A stretch of 15,513 bases of DNA from Actinomycetales bacterium (GTDB lineage: Bacteria; Actinomycetota; Actinomycetes; Actinomycetales; Cellulomonadaceae). The notes beneath the pieces are model-generated. The model saw only the letters and a program-made list of their open reading frames with translations, was not told the DNA's origin and did no database searches. A program made the translations under genes and the position numbers. How positions within the stretch are numbered: position 1 is the first letter of the stretch; every line of letters begins with the position of its first letter. Below are positions 1 through 6,440 of the stretch, piece by piece. The DNA is taken from the NCBI GenBank assembly GCA_015655615.1, contig JAATES010000357.1, positions 1-15,513 on the forward strand, read 5' to 3'.

Positions 1-1
1 C

Positions 2-37
2 CGTGCGGCGGTGCTGGGCAGCGGAAGCGGACACTGA
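2..37 (+). CDS. 3' end of an unidentified upstream gene (partial)
   Basis: Frame 2 is open from the window edge and ends with TGA at 35-37, encoding a C-terminus ...AVLGSGSGH. The stop overlaps the ATG of the next gene (TGATG at 35-39), the arrangement expected of a translationally coupled upstream cistron. Only 11 residues are visible, so no function can be given. The overlap is the only support that this frame is coding. Confidence 0.4.
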   Translation, partial: RAAVLGSGSGH

Positions 38-1269
38 TGGTGATCGCCTACGAACCGGGCCGTGGCACCGCCGTGGCGCAGGGTTCTGGTGTGGTGTTCC
101 TGGGTGCCGAGGTGGCCGGCACGCTCGCCGAGGAACTCTGGCTGGCTTCGCAGCCTGTGATCGATCTGCCGGCGGTCCTGGGAATCGTGACGCGCGGGGG
201 GCTGTCCGACTTGCCGGAGTTCGCCATCGCCGTGCGGACGGGTGCCCAGCTCAGCGTCGTCATCCATGGCGGCATCGAGGTCGAGGTGGCGGCCGACACA
301 GGTTCCGTGGTTCGGGACGGGCGGAACATCTCGACGTGGACCGAGTTCGTCGTCGACCATCCCCGGCACGTCTCGCTACGGTCCATTCCCGAGGCGGACG
401 ACCCCCAGGAGGGCGATCAGCGGGCAGCGGTGTGGCTCTCCCTGTCCGCGGGGGTCGTGCTGGCTGATTCCGTGATTCTCGACTTTCTCGACCAGGATGA
501 GGCAGGGGGCGCAGGTCAGGGGAGTCGGCCTCGTCCGTTACCATCCGATATCCCGGCGATATCCCTGGCCAAGCCCGTGGTGTCGGAGTCCATCGCGTCC
601 AGTGCGGCAGCCGGCGCGGAAGAAGCCTTCACGCCAGCGGAGGCCGACATCGATGACGAGACCGTGCTGGCGTCATCACTGAGGCGGGCTCGCCTCACCT
701 CGTCGGAGGAGGCCGTGCGGGGTGCCTCCGAGGACGAGGTGCCCGATCTGACCATTCTCAGCTCCGAGCTGGTCGACATTCGCCGGCGTCTGCCGACCTG
801 GCCCGACGACAAGGTGCCGGGCCCGTTCCCGGTTCCCGACGGCCTGGCGCTGAGGGTTGCGGAGCGACGTGACGAGGGACCGTCGACCACGATCCCGCCC
901 GCCGGCTCCACGATCCCGCCCGCCCGCCCGGTGGCGAAGATCTCATTGTCGAGCGGAATGATCGTGCCGCTGGACCGCCCGGTGCTGCTGGGTCGAGCTC
1001 CGATGGCTTCGCGGGGGGCCGGTGCCGAGAGGCCCAGGCTGGTGACGGTGGAGAGTCCGCGTCGTGATATCTCGCGGACCCATCTGCAGGTCGCGCAAGT
1101 CATCGACGACGTAGTGGTCACCGACCTGCATTCCACGAACGGCGTCTATGTCACTGAACCAGGGGCCGCTGCCCATCTGATCGTCCCAGGCGAGCCCACC
1201 GTCGTGCCGGTGGGTGGCGTCGTCGACCTGGGCGACGGCGTGACGTTTCAGATCGAGCCGCTCCACTGA
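37..1269 (+). CDS. FHA-domain protein with a separate N-terminal domain
   Basis: A 410-residue protein with three parts. Residues 1-150 form a compact, beta-rich region (GSGVVFLGAEVAGTLAEELW...) that I do not recognise. Residues 150-300 are an acidic, Ser/Pro-rich, probably disordered linker. Residues about 305-405 form a forkhead-associated domain with the family signature in order: LLGR at the start, SRTHL in the middle, then DLHSTNGVYV and a closing VDLGDGVTFQI strand. FHA domains bind phosphothreonine, usually on targets of Hanks-type Ser/Thr kinases, so the protein is probably a cytoplasmic phospho-dependent adaptor. No kinase lies in the window. The ATG at 37 overlaps the stop of the preceding gene, suggesting coupling and an operon that begins outside the window. 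The FHA call is firm; the partner and the N-terminal domain are unknown. Confidence 0.85.
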   Translation: MVIAYEPGRGTAVAQGSGVVFLGAEVAGTLAEELWLASQPVIDLPAVLGIVTRGGLSDLPEFAIAVRTGAQLSVVIHGGIEVEVAADTGSVVRDGRNISTWTEFVVDHPRHVSLRSIPEADDPQEGDQRAAVWLSLSAGVVLADSVILDFLDQDEAGGAGQGSRPRPLPSDIPAISLAKPVVSESIASSAAAGAEEAFTPAEADIDDETVLASSLRRARLTSSEEAVRGASEDEVPDLTILSSELVDIRRRLPTWPDDKVPGPFPVPDGLALRVAERRDEGPSTTIPPAGSTIPPARPVAKISLSSGMIVPLDRPVLLGRAPMASRGAGAERPRLVTVESPRRDISRTHLQVAQVIDDVVVTDLHSTNGVYVTEPGAAAHLIVPGEPTVVPVGGVVDLGDGVTFQIEPLH

Positions 1270-1317
1270 TCCCAGCTGCGTCACCGAGCCCAGCCGCACC
1301 ACTGAGCCCAGCCGCCC
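1264..1317 (+). repeat. Three 18-bp imperfect direct repeats over the FHA gene stop codon
   Basis: Three head-to-tail units at 1264-1281, 1282-1299 and 1300-1317 share the pattern CAC-YGA-KCCCAGCYGC. The first unit contains the stop codon of the FHA gene, so the array begins in the last codon of that gene and runs into the intergenic gap. A 12-bp perfect palindrome (TGCGGCGCCGCA, 1325-1336) lies just downstream. Function is unknown; slippage duplication of the gene end is the simplest explanation. Confidence 0.75.
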
Positions 1318-1354
1318 GGGAGCGTGCGGCGCCGCATCGATCGCCTGTCGCCTC

Positions 1355-1452
1355 GGATCGCTGATCGCCTCGGATCGCTGATCGCCGCGGATCGCTGATC
1401 GCCGCGGATCGCTGATCGCCGCGGATCGCTGATCGCCGCGGATCGCTGATCG
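1355..1452 (+). repeat. 17-bp tandem repeat array, about 5.8 copies, GATC-dense
   Basis: The unit GGATCGCTGATCGCCGC starts at 1355, 1372, 1389, 1406, 1423 and 1440; the last copy is cut at 1452. The first copy differs by one base (CCTC for CCGC) and the next four are identical. A degraded relative precedes it at about 1338-1354. Every full unit carries two GATC sites. The period is not a multiple of three and the array lies in a non-coding gap of about 380 bp, so it is not a protein repeat. It sits 50-150 bp upstream of a possible -10 box (TAGCGT, 1506-1511) for fprA. Confidence 0.9.
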
Positions 1453-1646
1453 GCCTGCTGCGTCTCGGTGATTGAACGCCACCGGGTCGGCTGCAGTGGC
1501 TGTGTTAGCGTGATTCGCGGTAGATCTGAGGCTGCGCACCGCGCTGCGGCGCGCCCATCTCCGTCCAGGGATCGGTCTGTGAGCGAGCAGCGGCCTTCAC
1601 GGCCGGCATGCCGCGAGAGCCGGTCGAACGAGAGGAACCGTCGCTG

Positions 1647-3020
1647 GTGAGCACCAACCGTCCTTTGCGCGTCGCGATCATCGGCGCAGGTCCCGCGGGA
1701 ATCTACGCCGCCGACATCCTGAGCAAGACCGACACCGAGGTCTCGATCGACCTCTTCGAGCGGCTGCCCGCACCCTTCGGCCTGGTCCGGTATGGCGTCG
1801 CCCCCGACCACCCGCGCATCAAGCAGATCATCACGGCACTGCATAACGTGCTGGATCGCGGTGACATCCGCCTGATCTCCAACGTCGACGTCGGCACCGA
1901 CATCGAGCTCGCAGACCTGCGGCGCTTCTACGACGCCGTCATCTTCACGACGGGAGCCATCGAGGATGCCGCCTTGGCGATTCCGGGGGTGGATCTTGCG
2001 GGCTCCTTCGGCGCTGCGGACTTCGTGTCGTGGTACGACGCGCATCCCGATGTCTCGCAGGAGTGGCCACTGGACGCCAGCCAGGTTGCGGTGATCGGTG
2101 CTGGCAACGTGGCCCTGGATGTTGCCCGGATCCTCGCCAAGCATGCGGATGACCTCTTGCCGACGGAGATCCCCGATCACGTCTATCGGGCGTTGCAGGC
2201 GTCTCCGGTCACCGATGTCCATGTCTTCGCCCGGCGCGGTCCCGCGCAAGCGAAGTTCTCGCCACTGGAACTGCGCGAGCTCGGCCATGTCCCCGATGTC
2301 GATGTGGTGGTCTATCCGGAGGACTTCGACTTCGACGAGGGATCGGTCGCGGCGATCTCGGGTTCGAACCAGACCAAGCAGGTCGTCAAGACCCTGACCG
2401 ACTGGGCCCTGATCGACCCGGGTGCGCAGCATGCTTCTCGGCGTCTTCACCTGCACTTCCTGCAGGCTCCCGCCGCGCTGCTCGACAATGCCGGCGACGG
2501 TCACGTGGACGCGCTGCGCACGGAGCGCACCGAATTGACCGGCGACGGCACCGTCCGGGGCACCGGGCAACTGCACGACTGGCCGGTGCAGGCCGTCTAC
2601 CGGGCGGTCGGCTACTTCGGTTCCCCCGTGTCGTCTGTGCCGTTCAATGAGGTCAAGGGCGTGATCCGGAACGTGGAGGGCCGGGTGGTGGAGGCCGACG
2701 GATCTGTCGTGTCCGGGCTGTACGCGTCCGGCTGGATCAAGCGCGGTCCGGTGGGACTGATCGGTTCGACGAAGTCCGATGCCGCCGAGACGATCAGACA
2801 CCTCGTGGCGGACGCCGACACGCTTCCCCCTGCCGAGTCACCGGATCCGGTGGCGCTCGAGGCCTGGCTCACTGAGCGCGGCGTGGCCTTCCTGGTATGG
2901 GAGGACTGGCTGCAACTGGACGCTTTCGAGCGCTCTCTCGGTGAGGCTGCCGGGCGGGAGCGTGTGAAGGTGCCCACCCGTGCGGAGATGATTGCCGCTT
3001 CCCGCGGTGTCACCGCCTGA
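1647..3020 (+). CDS. fprA: Ferredoxin/adrenodoxin-type NADP reductase (FprA family)
   Basis: A 457-residue flavoenzyme that passes electrons between NADPH and ferredoxin, using FAD. The FAD-binding glycine motif GAGPAG is at residues 13-18, followed by the family block LPAPFGLVRYGVAPDHPRIK. The NADP-binding motif GAGNVALDVARIL is near residue 151. The conserved C-terminal block SGWIKRGPVGLIGSTKSDA is present. Length matches mycobacterial FprA (about 456). I chose GTG at 1647 over ATG at 1608 because an AGAGGA ribosome site lies about 9 bases upstream, and the protein then begins a few residues before the first Rossmann strand, as in the family. It is monocistronic as far as seen. A possible TAGCGT -10 box (1506-1511) lacks a clear -35. 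Likely partners are ferredoxins feeding P450 or other redox enzymes. Confidence 0.93.
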   Translation: MSTNRPLRVAIIGAGPAGIYAADILSKTDTEVSIDLFERLPAPFGLVRYGVAPDHPRIKQIITALHNVLDRGDIRLISNVDVGTDIELADLRRFYDAVIFTTGAIEDAALAIPGVDLAGSFGAADFVSWYDAHPDVSQEWPLDASQVAVIGAGNVALDVARILAKHADDLLPTEIPDHVYRALQASPVTDVHVFARRGPAQAKFSPLELRELGHVPDVDVVVYPEDFDFDEGSVAAISGSNQTKQVVKTLTDWALIDPGAQHASRRLHLHFLQAPAALLDNAGDGHVDALRTERTELTGDGTVRGTGQLHDWPVQAVYRAVGYFGSPVSSVPFNEVKGVIRNVEGRVVEADGSVVSGLYASGWIKRGPVGLIGSTKSDAAETIRHLVADADTLPPAESPDPVALEAWLTERGVAFLVWEDWLQLDAFERSLGEAAGRERVKVPTRAEMIAASRGVTA

Positions 3021-3045
3021 CGTCGGACCCCTGGCGGGGCTCGCG

Positions 3046-3062
3046 GCGGGCCGTCGGCCTGC
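3046..3062 (+). terminator. Candidate terminator hairpin after fprA
   Basis: GCGGGCC (3046-3052), loop GTC, GGCCTGC (3056-3062) form a seven-pair stem with one G-T pair, 25 bases after the fprA stop. No T-run follows, which is common in high-GC actinobacteria. This is structure only. Confidence 0.4.
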
Positions 3063-3112
3063 GGTGATCACACCGGGCGAATGGGTCACAGCGGTCATTC
3101 AGACACAGGCGC

Positions 3113-3118
3113 TATAGT
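3113..3118 (+). promoter_or_regulatory. Candidate -10 box for htpX
   Basis: TATAGT lies 32 bases before the GTG start of the htpX-like gene and fits the actinobacterial TAnnnT consensus. I see no convincing -35 hexamer 16-18 bases upstream. The gap also separates this gene from fprA after a hairpin, so an own promoter is expected here. Confidence 0.45.
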
Positions 3119-3150
3119 CGGATCCCCGTCAAGCCACAGGGAGGCCCGCT

Positions 3151-4080
3151 GTGTCGACGCCCACGACCTTCGTATCGAAGCGCCATTTCAATGGACTGAA
3201 GACCACTTTGCTCTTCGCTGGCATGTGGGCCTTGCTGCTGATCATCTGGGCCATCGTCGGCCAGGGCAGCGGTTCCATGCTGGTGGTGTTCTGCCTCGTC
3301 GGAGTGGCGGGCACGGCATTCGGGTACTGGAACTCCGGCAAGCTCGCCATCCGGTCCATGCAGGCCTATGCGGTGACCGAGGTCGAGCAGCCTGCGATGT
3401 ACCGCATCGTGCGGGAGCTGTCGCAGAAGGCGGGGCAGCCGATGCCTGCGCTGTATGTCTCGCCCACCATGGCACCGAACGCCTTCGCGACGGGCCGTAA
3501 CCCCGCACACGCGGCGGTGTGCTGTACGGAGGGCATTCTCGCGCTGCTGGACGAGCGGGAATTGCGGGGCGTCCTGGGTCATGAGCTGATGCACGTGTAC
3601 AACAGGGACATTCTGACGTCCTCGGTGGCCGCGGCCATCGCCGGGATCGTCACGGCCATCGCCCAGTTCCTGATGTTCTTCGGCGGCGGCAGGGATCGTG
3701 AGAGTGCCAACCCGCTTGCGGTGCTGGCCACCGCTCTGCTGGCACCGGTCGCGGCCTCGATCATCCAGCTGAGCATCTCCCGGACCCGCGAATACGATGC
3801 CGACGAGGACGGCGCACGGCTGACCGGTGACCCGATGGCGCTGGCGGCTGCCCTGGACAAGCTGGAATCCGGCACGGCGTCTGCGCCGCTGGCGCCCACA
3901 CCCGCGCTGGAGAATGTCTCGCATGTGATGATCGCGAACCCGTTCCGGGGCGGGCGGGTGAGCAGGCTGTTCGCGACGCATCCGCCGATGGCGGAACGCA
4001 TCGCCCGGTTGGAGGCCATGGCTGGCCGAGGTACGGACAACGGCCTGGGCATGGGGCCTGGCGGCGTCACGTACTACTGA
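3151..4080 (+). CDS. htpX: HtpX-type membrane zinc metalloprotease (M48B)
   Basis: A 309-residue integral membrane protease that, by family, degrades damaged membrane proteins in envelope quality control. Two N-terminal transmembrane segments are visible (about residues 17-37 and 41-60). The zinc motif HELMH is at 144-148, followed by VYNRD. Two more hydrophobic stretches (about 157-177 and 189-208) precede the third-ligand motif SRTREYDADEDGA, with Glu214 as the expected ligand. The C-terminus has the family's NPFRGG...LFATHPPMAERI block. The GTG start at 3151 is supported by AGGGAGG at 3138-3144, six bases upstream. Length is close to E. coli HtpX (293). It stands alone between fprA and convergent genes. 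Confidence 0.93.
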   Translation: MSTPTTFVSKRHFNGLKTTLLFAGMWALLLIIWAIVGQGSGSMLVVFCLVGVAGTAFGYWNSGKLAIRSMQAYAVTEVEQPAMYRIVRELSQKAGQPMPALYVSPTMAPNAFATGRNPAHAAVCCTEGILALLDERELRGVLGHELMHVYNRDILTSSVAAAIAGIVTAIAQFLMFFGGGRDRESANPLAVLATALLAPVAASIIQLSISRTREYDADEDGARLTGDPMALAAALDKLESGTASAPLAPTPALENVSHVMIANPFRGGRVSRLFATHPPMAERIARLEAMAGRGTDNGLGMGPGGVTYY

Positions 4081-4113
4081 GGCATAGGCAGTCCTCGATG
4101 CCGGTACGCGACG

Positions 4114-4142
4114 AGGCCGTGTGAGACTTCTTCACTCGGCCT
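4114..4142. terminator. Bidirectional terminator candidate between convergent htpX and HAD gene
   Basis: AGGCCG (4114-4119), T, GTGA (4121-4124), a seven-base loop, TCAC (4132-4135), T, CGGCCT (4137-4142) make a ten-pair stem broken only by a T-T mismatch. It begins 34 bases after the htpX stop and its right arm runs into the stop codon of the convergent HAD gene. There is no U-tract on either strand. Its position between convergent genes makes a shared terminator likely. Confidence 0.6.
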
Positions 4143-4992
4143 GACCGAGGCCTCCCGGCAGGGTGAGTCGCTCCAGGACTCGTGCAACCCCGTCGGCGTC
4201 GTTGGATGAGGTCAGGTCGGTCGCGGCGGCACGCACGGCGGGGTGGGCGTTGGCCATCGCAAAGGACCGCCCGGCCCAGGCGAGCATCGGAAGGTCGTTG
4301 GGCATGTCGCCGAACGCCCAGACCGCTTCGCGGGCGATGCCCCGGACCGCGCACCACCTCTCCAGGGCGGCCGCTTTGCTCACCCCGACGGGAAGCAGTT
4401 CCGCCAGCCCGGGGCTTCCGGCGTCTGCCAGCGTGGCGCGGCCTCGTAGCACCTCGCGCACCTCATCGAGGAGCTGCGCGGTGGCAGGTTCCGGGGACGG
4501 GTGCCTGCCAGCGGCGATCTCCACGCGTCGGACCAGGACCTTGGCTGTCGGCTCGCCATCGTGCAGCGACTGCTCGACCCGCGCATGAGGCGAGGCGCCG
4601 CGGTCCCCCGCGTCCTGGAACGCGGGGTCGAAGAGGCCGCCGCTGGCGCGTTCCAGGCCCAGGGCCACGTCGGGAATCCCGTGCCGCAGATCCGCGAGTA
4701 GAGCGGCCAGAAGGTCGGGGGCGAAGCCCTGGAACTCGGTGGGTCTCATGGTCGTGACGTCGACCACGCAGGCTCCGCCCAGGCAGATGATCGTGCCGTG
4801 GCTCCCGACGGATCCCGCGAGGTCCGGCAACCAGCGCGGCGGCCGTGCGGTGACGAAGATGACCGAGACGCCTTCCTCCTCGGCCCGGTTCAACGCGATC
4901 CGGGTGCGTAGCGACAGCGTGCCGTCGGACCGCAGCAGCGTGCCGTCGAGGTCGGTGGCGACGACTGAGGGAGGAACGGTGGCCGGGCTCAT
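4132..4992 (-). CDS. Cof-type HAD-IIB family phosphatase
   Basis: A 286-residue haloacid-dehalogenase-superfamily hydrolase, probably acting on sugar phosphates or similar small phosphoesters in the cytoplasm. All four HAD motifs are visible: DLDGT at residues 14-18 (nucleophile Asp14, acid Asp16), Thr48 in VTARPPRW, Lys206 in GVSKAAAL, and GDMPNDLPML at 228-237. The region between motifs II and III is the C2-type cap of the Cof/YidA group. The ATG at 4992 places DLDGT 14 residues in, as usual for the family, with GGGGA upstream. A GTG at 5040 would add 16 residues and also has only a weak ribosome site, so the start is uncertain. It lies downstream of yajQ on the same strand, 13-61 bases from its stop depending on start, and probably shares its transcript. 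The substrate cannot be read from sequence. Confidence 0.85.
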   Translation of the reverse strand: MSPATVPPSVVATDLDGTLLRSDGTLSLRTRIALNRAEEEGVSVIFVTARPPRWLPDLAGSVGSHGTIICLGGACVVDVTTMRPTEFQGFAPDLLAALLADLRHGIPDVALGLERASGGLFDPAFQDAGDRGASPHARVEQSLHDGEPTAKVLVRRVEIAAGRHPSPEPATAQLLDEVREVLRGRATLADAGSPGLAELLPVGVSKAAALERWCAVRGIAREAVWAFGDMPNDLPMLAWAGRSFAMANAHPAVRAAATDLTSSNDADGVARVLERLTLPGGLGQAE

Positions 4993-5053
4993 CTCGGGAA
5001 GTGTCCCCGGCCGGATGGGCAAGGGCACGTCGCGTCGCACTGTGGTCGACGGC

Positions 5054-5548
5054 TCACCGGTAGTTGGTGAACTGTACGGCGAAGTCGAGGTCTGCTCCCT
5101 TGAGCAACGCGATGATCGTCTGGAGGTCGTCGCGCGACTTGCTGGTCACCCGGACCTCGTCTCCGGTGATCTGGGTCTTGACGCCCTTGGGTCCCTCGTC
5201 ACGGATGATCTTGGTGACCTTCTTCGCCGCGTCCCCTGCCAGACCCTCCTTCACGGTGGCCTCCAGCCGGTACTCCTTGCCCGACGGCTTGGGCTCGCCG
5301 TCCCCGGTGTCGAGGGCCTTCAGCGAGATCCCTCGCTTGATGAGCTTGGTCTCGAAGACGTCCAGGATGGCCAGAACGCGTTCCGCCGAGTTCGCGACGA
5401 GGACGATCTTCTCGCCGCTCCAGGCGATCGAGGCGCCGATGTTCTTGAAGTCGTAGCGCTGCGAGACCTCCTTCGAGGCCTGGTTCAGGGCGTTGTCGAC
5501 CTCCTGACGGTCCACCTTGCTCACGACGTCGAATGAGGAATCTGCCAT
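5054..5548 (-). CDS. yajQ: YajQ family nucleotide-binding protein
   Basis: A 164-residue cytoplasmic protein of the YajQ/UPF0234 family. Members have two ferredoxin-like folds; some bind cyclic di-GMP and act as effectors, others bind RNA or nucleotides. The N-terminal signature [18 protein letters not shown], then [11 protein letters not shown], the central [15 protein letters not shown], the block [12 protein letters not shown] and the C-terminal QFTNYR are all present. The ATG at 5548 has AAGGAG seven bases upstream and gives the family's usual length of about 163; the longer in-frame start at 5629 would add 27 residues unlike the family. It is first of a two-gene unit with the HAD phosphatase and divergent from tRNA-Tyr. 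Its physiological role here is unknown. Confidence 0.93.
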   Translation of the reverse strand: MADSSFDVVSKVDRQEVDNALNQASKEVSQRYDFKNIGASIAWSGEKIVLVANSAERVLAILDVFETKLIKRGISLKALDTGDGEPKPSGKEYRLEATVKEGLAGDAAKKVTKIIRDEGPKGVKTQITGDEVRVTSKSRDDLQTIIALLKGADLDFAVQFTNYR

Positions 5549-5610
5549 GGTCCGGCTCCTTCGGTAGGAATGACTGGTGCTGATGTCCACCGTAGCGACA
5601 GGTCGCGATT

Positions 5611-5639
5611 TCGACACAACGGCCCGCACCTAGTAGTGT
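5611..5639 (+). promoter_or_regulatory. Promoter of tRNA-Tyr
   Basis: TCGACA (5611-5616), 17-base spacer, TAGTGT (5634-5639), 23 bases before the mature tRNA 5' end. One mismatch to TTGACA and a fit to TAnnnT at ideal spacing. A GC-rich hairpin (GCCCG 5646-5650 with CGGGC 5655-5659) lies in the short leader. Confidence 0.6.
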
Positions 5640-5662
5640 GGGCACGCCCGCTTGCGGGCATC

Positions 5663-5744
5663 GGCGGGTTGCCCGAGTGGCCAAAGGGAGCTGACTGTAA
5701 ATCAGCCGCGTCATGCTACGGGGGTTCGAATCCGTCACCCGCCA
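5663..5744 (+). tRNA. tRNA-Tyr (GTA)
   Basis: A class II tRNA of 82 bases with acceptor stem GGCGGGT / ACCCGCC, discriminator A and no encoded CCA. The anticodon arm is GCTGA-CTGTAAA-TCAGC with anticodon GTA. A long variable arm with a small CGT/ACG stem fits Tyr. The T loop TTCGAAT is normal, but the T stem GGGGG against CCGTC contains a G-G mismatch at the third pair. Confidence 0.93.
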
Positions 5745-5767
5745 CGCAGTACGTAGGACGTAGTAGC

Positions 5768-5811
5768 GGTGTGACCTGTGCCTTCTCGTCGTTCGAGGGC
5801 GTGGTCACACC
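5768..5811 (+). terminator. Large stem-loop after tRNA-Tyr
   Basis: GGTGTGACC (5768-5776) and GGTCACACC (5803-5811) are perfect nine-base inverted repeats. They enclose a second stem (GCC-TT-CTCG with CGAG-GGC, five-base loop). A second hairpin, CCAAG-T-CGGCG with CGCCG-C-CTTGG (5810-5836), follows and shares its first bases. There is no T-run. The position 24 bases after the tRNA suggests transcription end or 3' processing. Confidence 0.5.
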
Positions 5812-5847
5812 AAGTCGGCGGATTTCGCCGCCTTGGCATCCAGCAGG

Positions 5848-5853
5848 TACAGT
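5848..5853 (+). promoter_or_regulatory. Candidate -10 box for tRNA-Thr
   Basis: TACAGT fits TAnnnT and ends ten bases before the tRNA-Thr 5' end. No clear -35 lies at standard spacing, where the second hairpin after tRNA-Tyr sits. Low to moderate support. Confidence 0.35.
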
Positions 5854-5863
5854 GTTCGGCGCT

Positions 5864-5935
5864 GCCCCCGTAGCTCAGTGGTAGAGCGCAGTCTTGGTAA
5901 GACTGAGGTCATGGGTCCGATTCCCATCGGGGGCT
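5864..5935 (+). tRNA. tRNA-Thr (GGT)
   Basis: A 72-base cloverleaf. The acceptor is GCCCCCG / CGGGGGC with discriminator T and no encoded CCA. The D stem is GCTC/GAGC and the anticodon arm is CAGTC-TTGGTAA-GACTG with anticodon GGT. The variable loop is AGGTC and the T stem ATGGG/CCCAT is fully paired. The T loop reads TCCGATT, so position 55, nearly always U (pseudouridine), is C. Confidence 0.93.
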
Positions 5936-5944
5936 CTGGTAGTG

Positions 5945-5984
5945 CACCGTCGTGTGCCCGTGGAATGATCACGAGCACACGGTG
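5945..5984 (+). terminator. Stem-loop after tRNA-Thr
   Basis: CACC (5945-5948) and GTGTGC (5952-5957) pair with GCACAC (5975-5980) and GGTG (5981-5984), leaving a three-base bulge. An inner CGTG/CACG stem closes a seven-base loop. It starts nine bases after the tRNA and has no T-run. Likely terminator or processing signal. Confidence 0.45.
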
Positions 5985-6043
5985 GTTCGTGCTGCTGGGG
6001 CGTATCGCGCCGGAGCATTCCGGTCGGTGCGCCGCGAGAGTGC

Positions 6044-6120
6044 GGCGGGGTAGCTCAGTTGGTTAGAGCGCACGGCTCATAATCGTGAGGTCGCGGGTTC
6101 GAGCCCCGCCCCCGCTACCA
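6044..6120 (+). tRNA. tRNA-Met (CAT), elongator type
   Basis: A 77-base gene including an encoded CCA at 6118-6120. The acceptor is GGCGGGG / CCCCGCT with a G1-T72 wobble. The anticodon arm is CACGG-CTCATAA-TCGTG with anticodon CAT. The T arm GCGGG-TTCGAGC-CCCGC is perfect. A paired first acceptor position and absence of the three G-C pairs above the anticodon loop argue for elongator rather than initiator Met. Confidence 0.93.
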
Positions 6121-6129
6121 GTGTGACAG

Positions 6130-6154
6130 GCATGTGCCAGCCGGCGGCACGTGC
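6130..6154 (+). terminator. Stem-loop after tRNA-Met
   Basis: GCATGTGCC (6130-6138) pairs with GGCACGTGC (6146-6154) through nine pairs with one T-G wobble and a seven-base loop. It starts nine bases after the tRNA CCA. No T-run follows. It may end tRNA transcription before rpmG. Confidence 0.5.
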
Positions 6155-6194
6155 AACAGACCGACCGGCGTGCCTCGGTGGTACGTCGGCCTCA

Positions 6195-6238
6195 GTTCCC
6201 GGGGCACCGGGAACGGGATATCCAGCGCCGCAAGGCGC
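6195..6238 (+). promoter_or_regulatory. Two hairpins in the rpmG leader
   Basis: The first is GTTCCCGG-GGCA-CCGGGAAC (6195-6214), a perfect eight-pair stem with a four-base loop. The second is GCGCC-GCAA-GGCGC (6225-6238), a five-pair stem capped by a GNRA-type GCAA tetraloop, ending just before the GAGG ribosome site (6241-6244). They could affect translation or stability of the rpmG-hadAB message. Function is inferred from position only. Confidence 0.4.
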
Positions 6239-6254
6239 GAGAGGTGGCACAACC

Positions 6255-6425
6255 GTGGCAAGCAAGTCTTCTGACGTTCGCCCCAAGATCACGCTCGCCT
6301 GCGTGGACTGCAAGGAGCGCAACTACATCACCAAGAAGAACCGCCGCAACGACCCTGACCGTCTGGAGCTGGCGAAGTTCTGCCCGCGCTGCGGAAAGAA
6401 GACGTCACACCGCGAGACCCGCTGA
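6255..6425 (+). CDS. rpmG: 50S ribosomal protein L33 (zinc-type)
   Basis: A 56-residue basic ribosomal protein of the large subunit. Two CxxC pairs (Cys16/Cys19 and Cys43/Cys46) mark the zinc-binding C+ paralogue. The core [34 protein letters not shown] is typical in shortened form. The GTG at 6255 gives the family's length; GAGG lies ten bases upstream. Longer in-frame starts would add about 44 residues of unrelated sequence. The tRNA-Thr, tRNA-Met, rpmG, hadA order is the conserved actinobacterial arrangement. The stop is 15 bases from hadA, so the three genes probably form one operon. Confidence 0.95.
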   Translation: MASKSSDVRPKITLACVDCKERNYITKKNRRNDPDRLELAKFCPRCGKKTSHRETR

Positions 6426-6440
6426 ACGAGAGCGGTCGTC

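Noticed and set aside
1355..1452. CRISPR array
   Set aside because: Units abut with no spacers, the unit is only 17 bp, and no cas genes are present.
1281..2801. 506-codon minus-strand open frame antisense to fprA, with an apparent 17-residue protein repeat
   Set aside because: It is a high-GC shadow of fprA. The protein repeat only reflects the 17-bp DNA array read through in three frames; no ribosome site or family similarity.
4739..5536. 265-codon plus-strand frame over yajQ and the HAD gene
   Set aside because: Antisense of two genes with clear family motifs.
6123..6254. N-terminally extended L33
   Set aside because: The extension covers the hairpin leader, has no ribosome site, and L33 proteins are about 55 residues.
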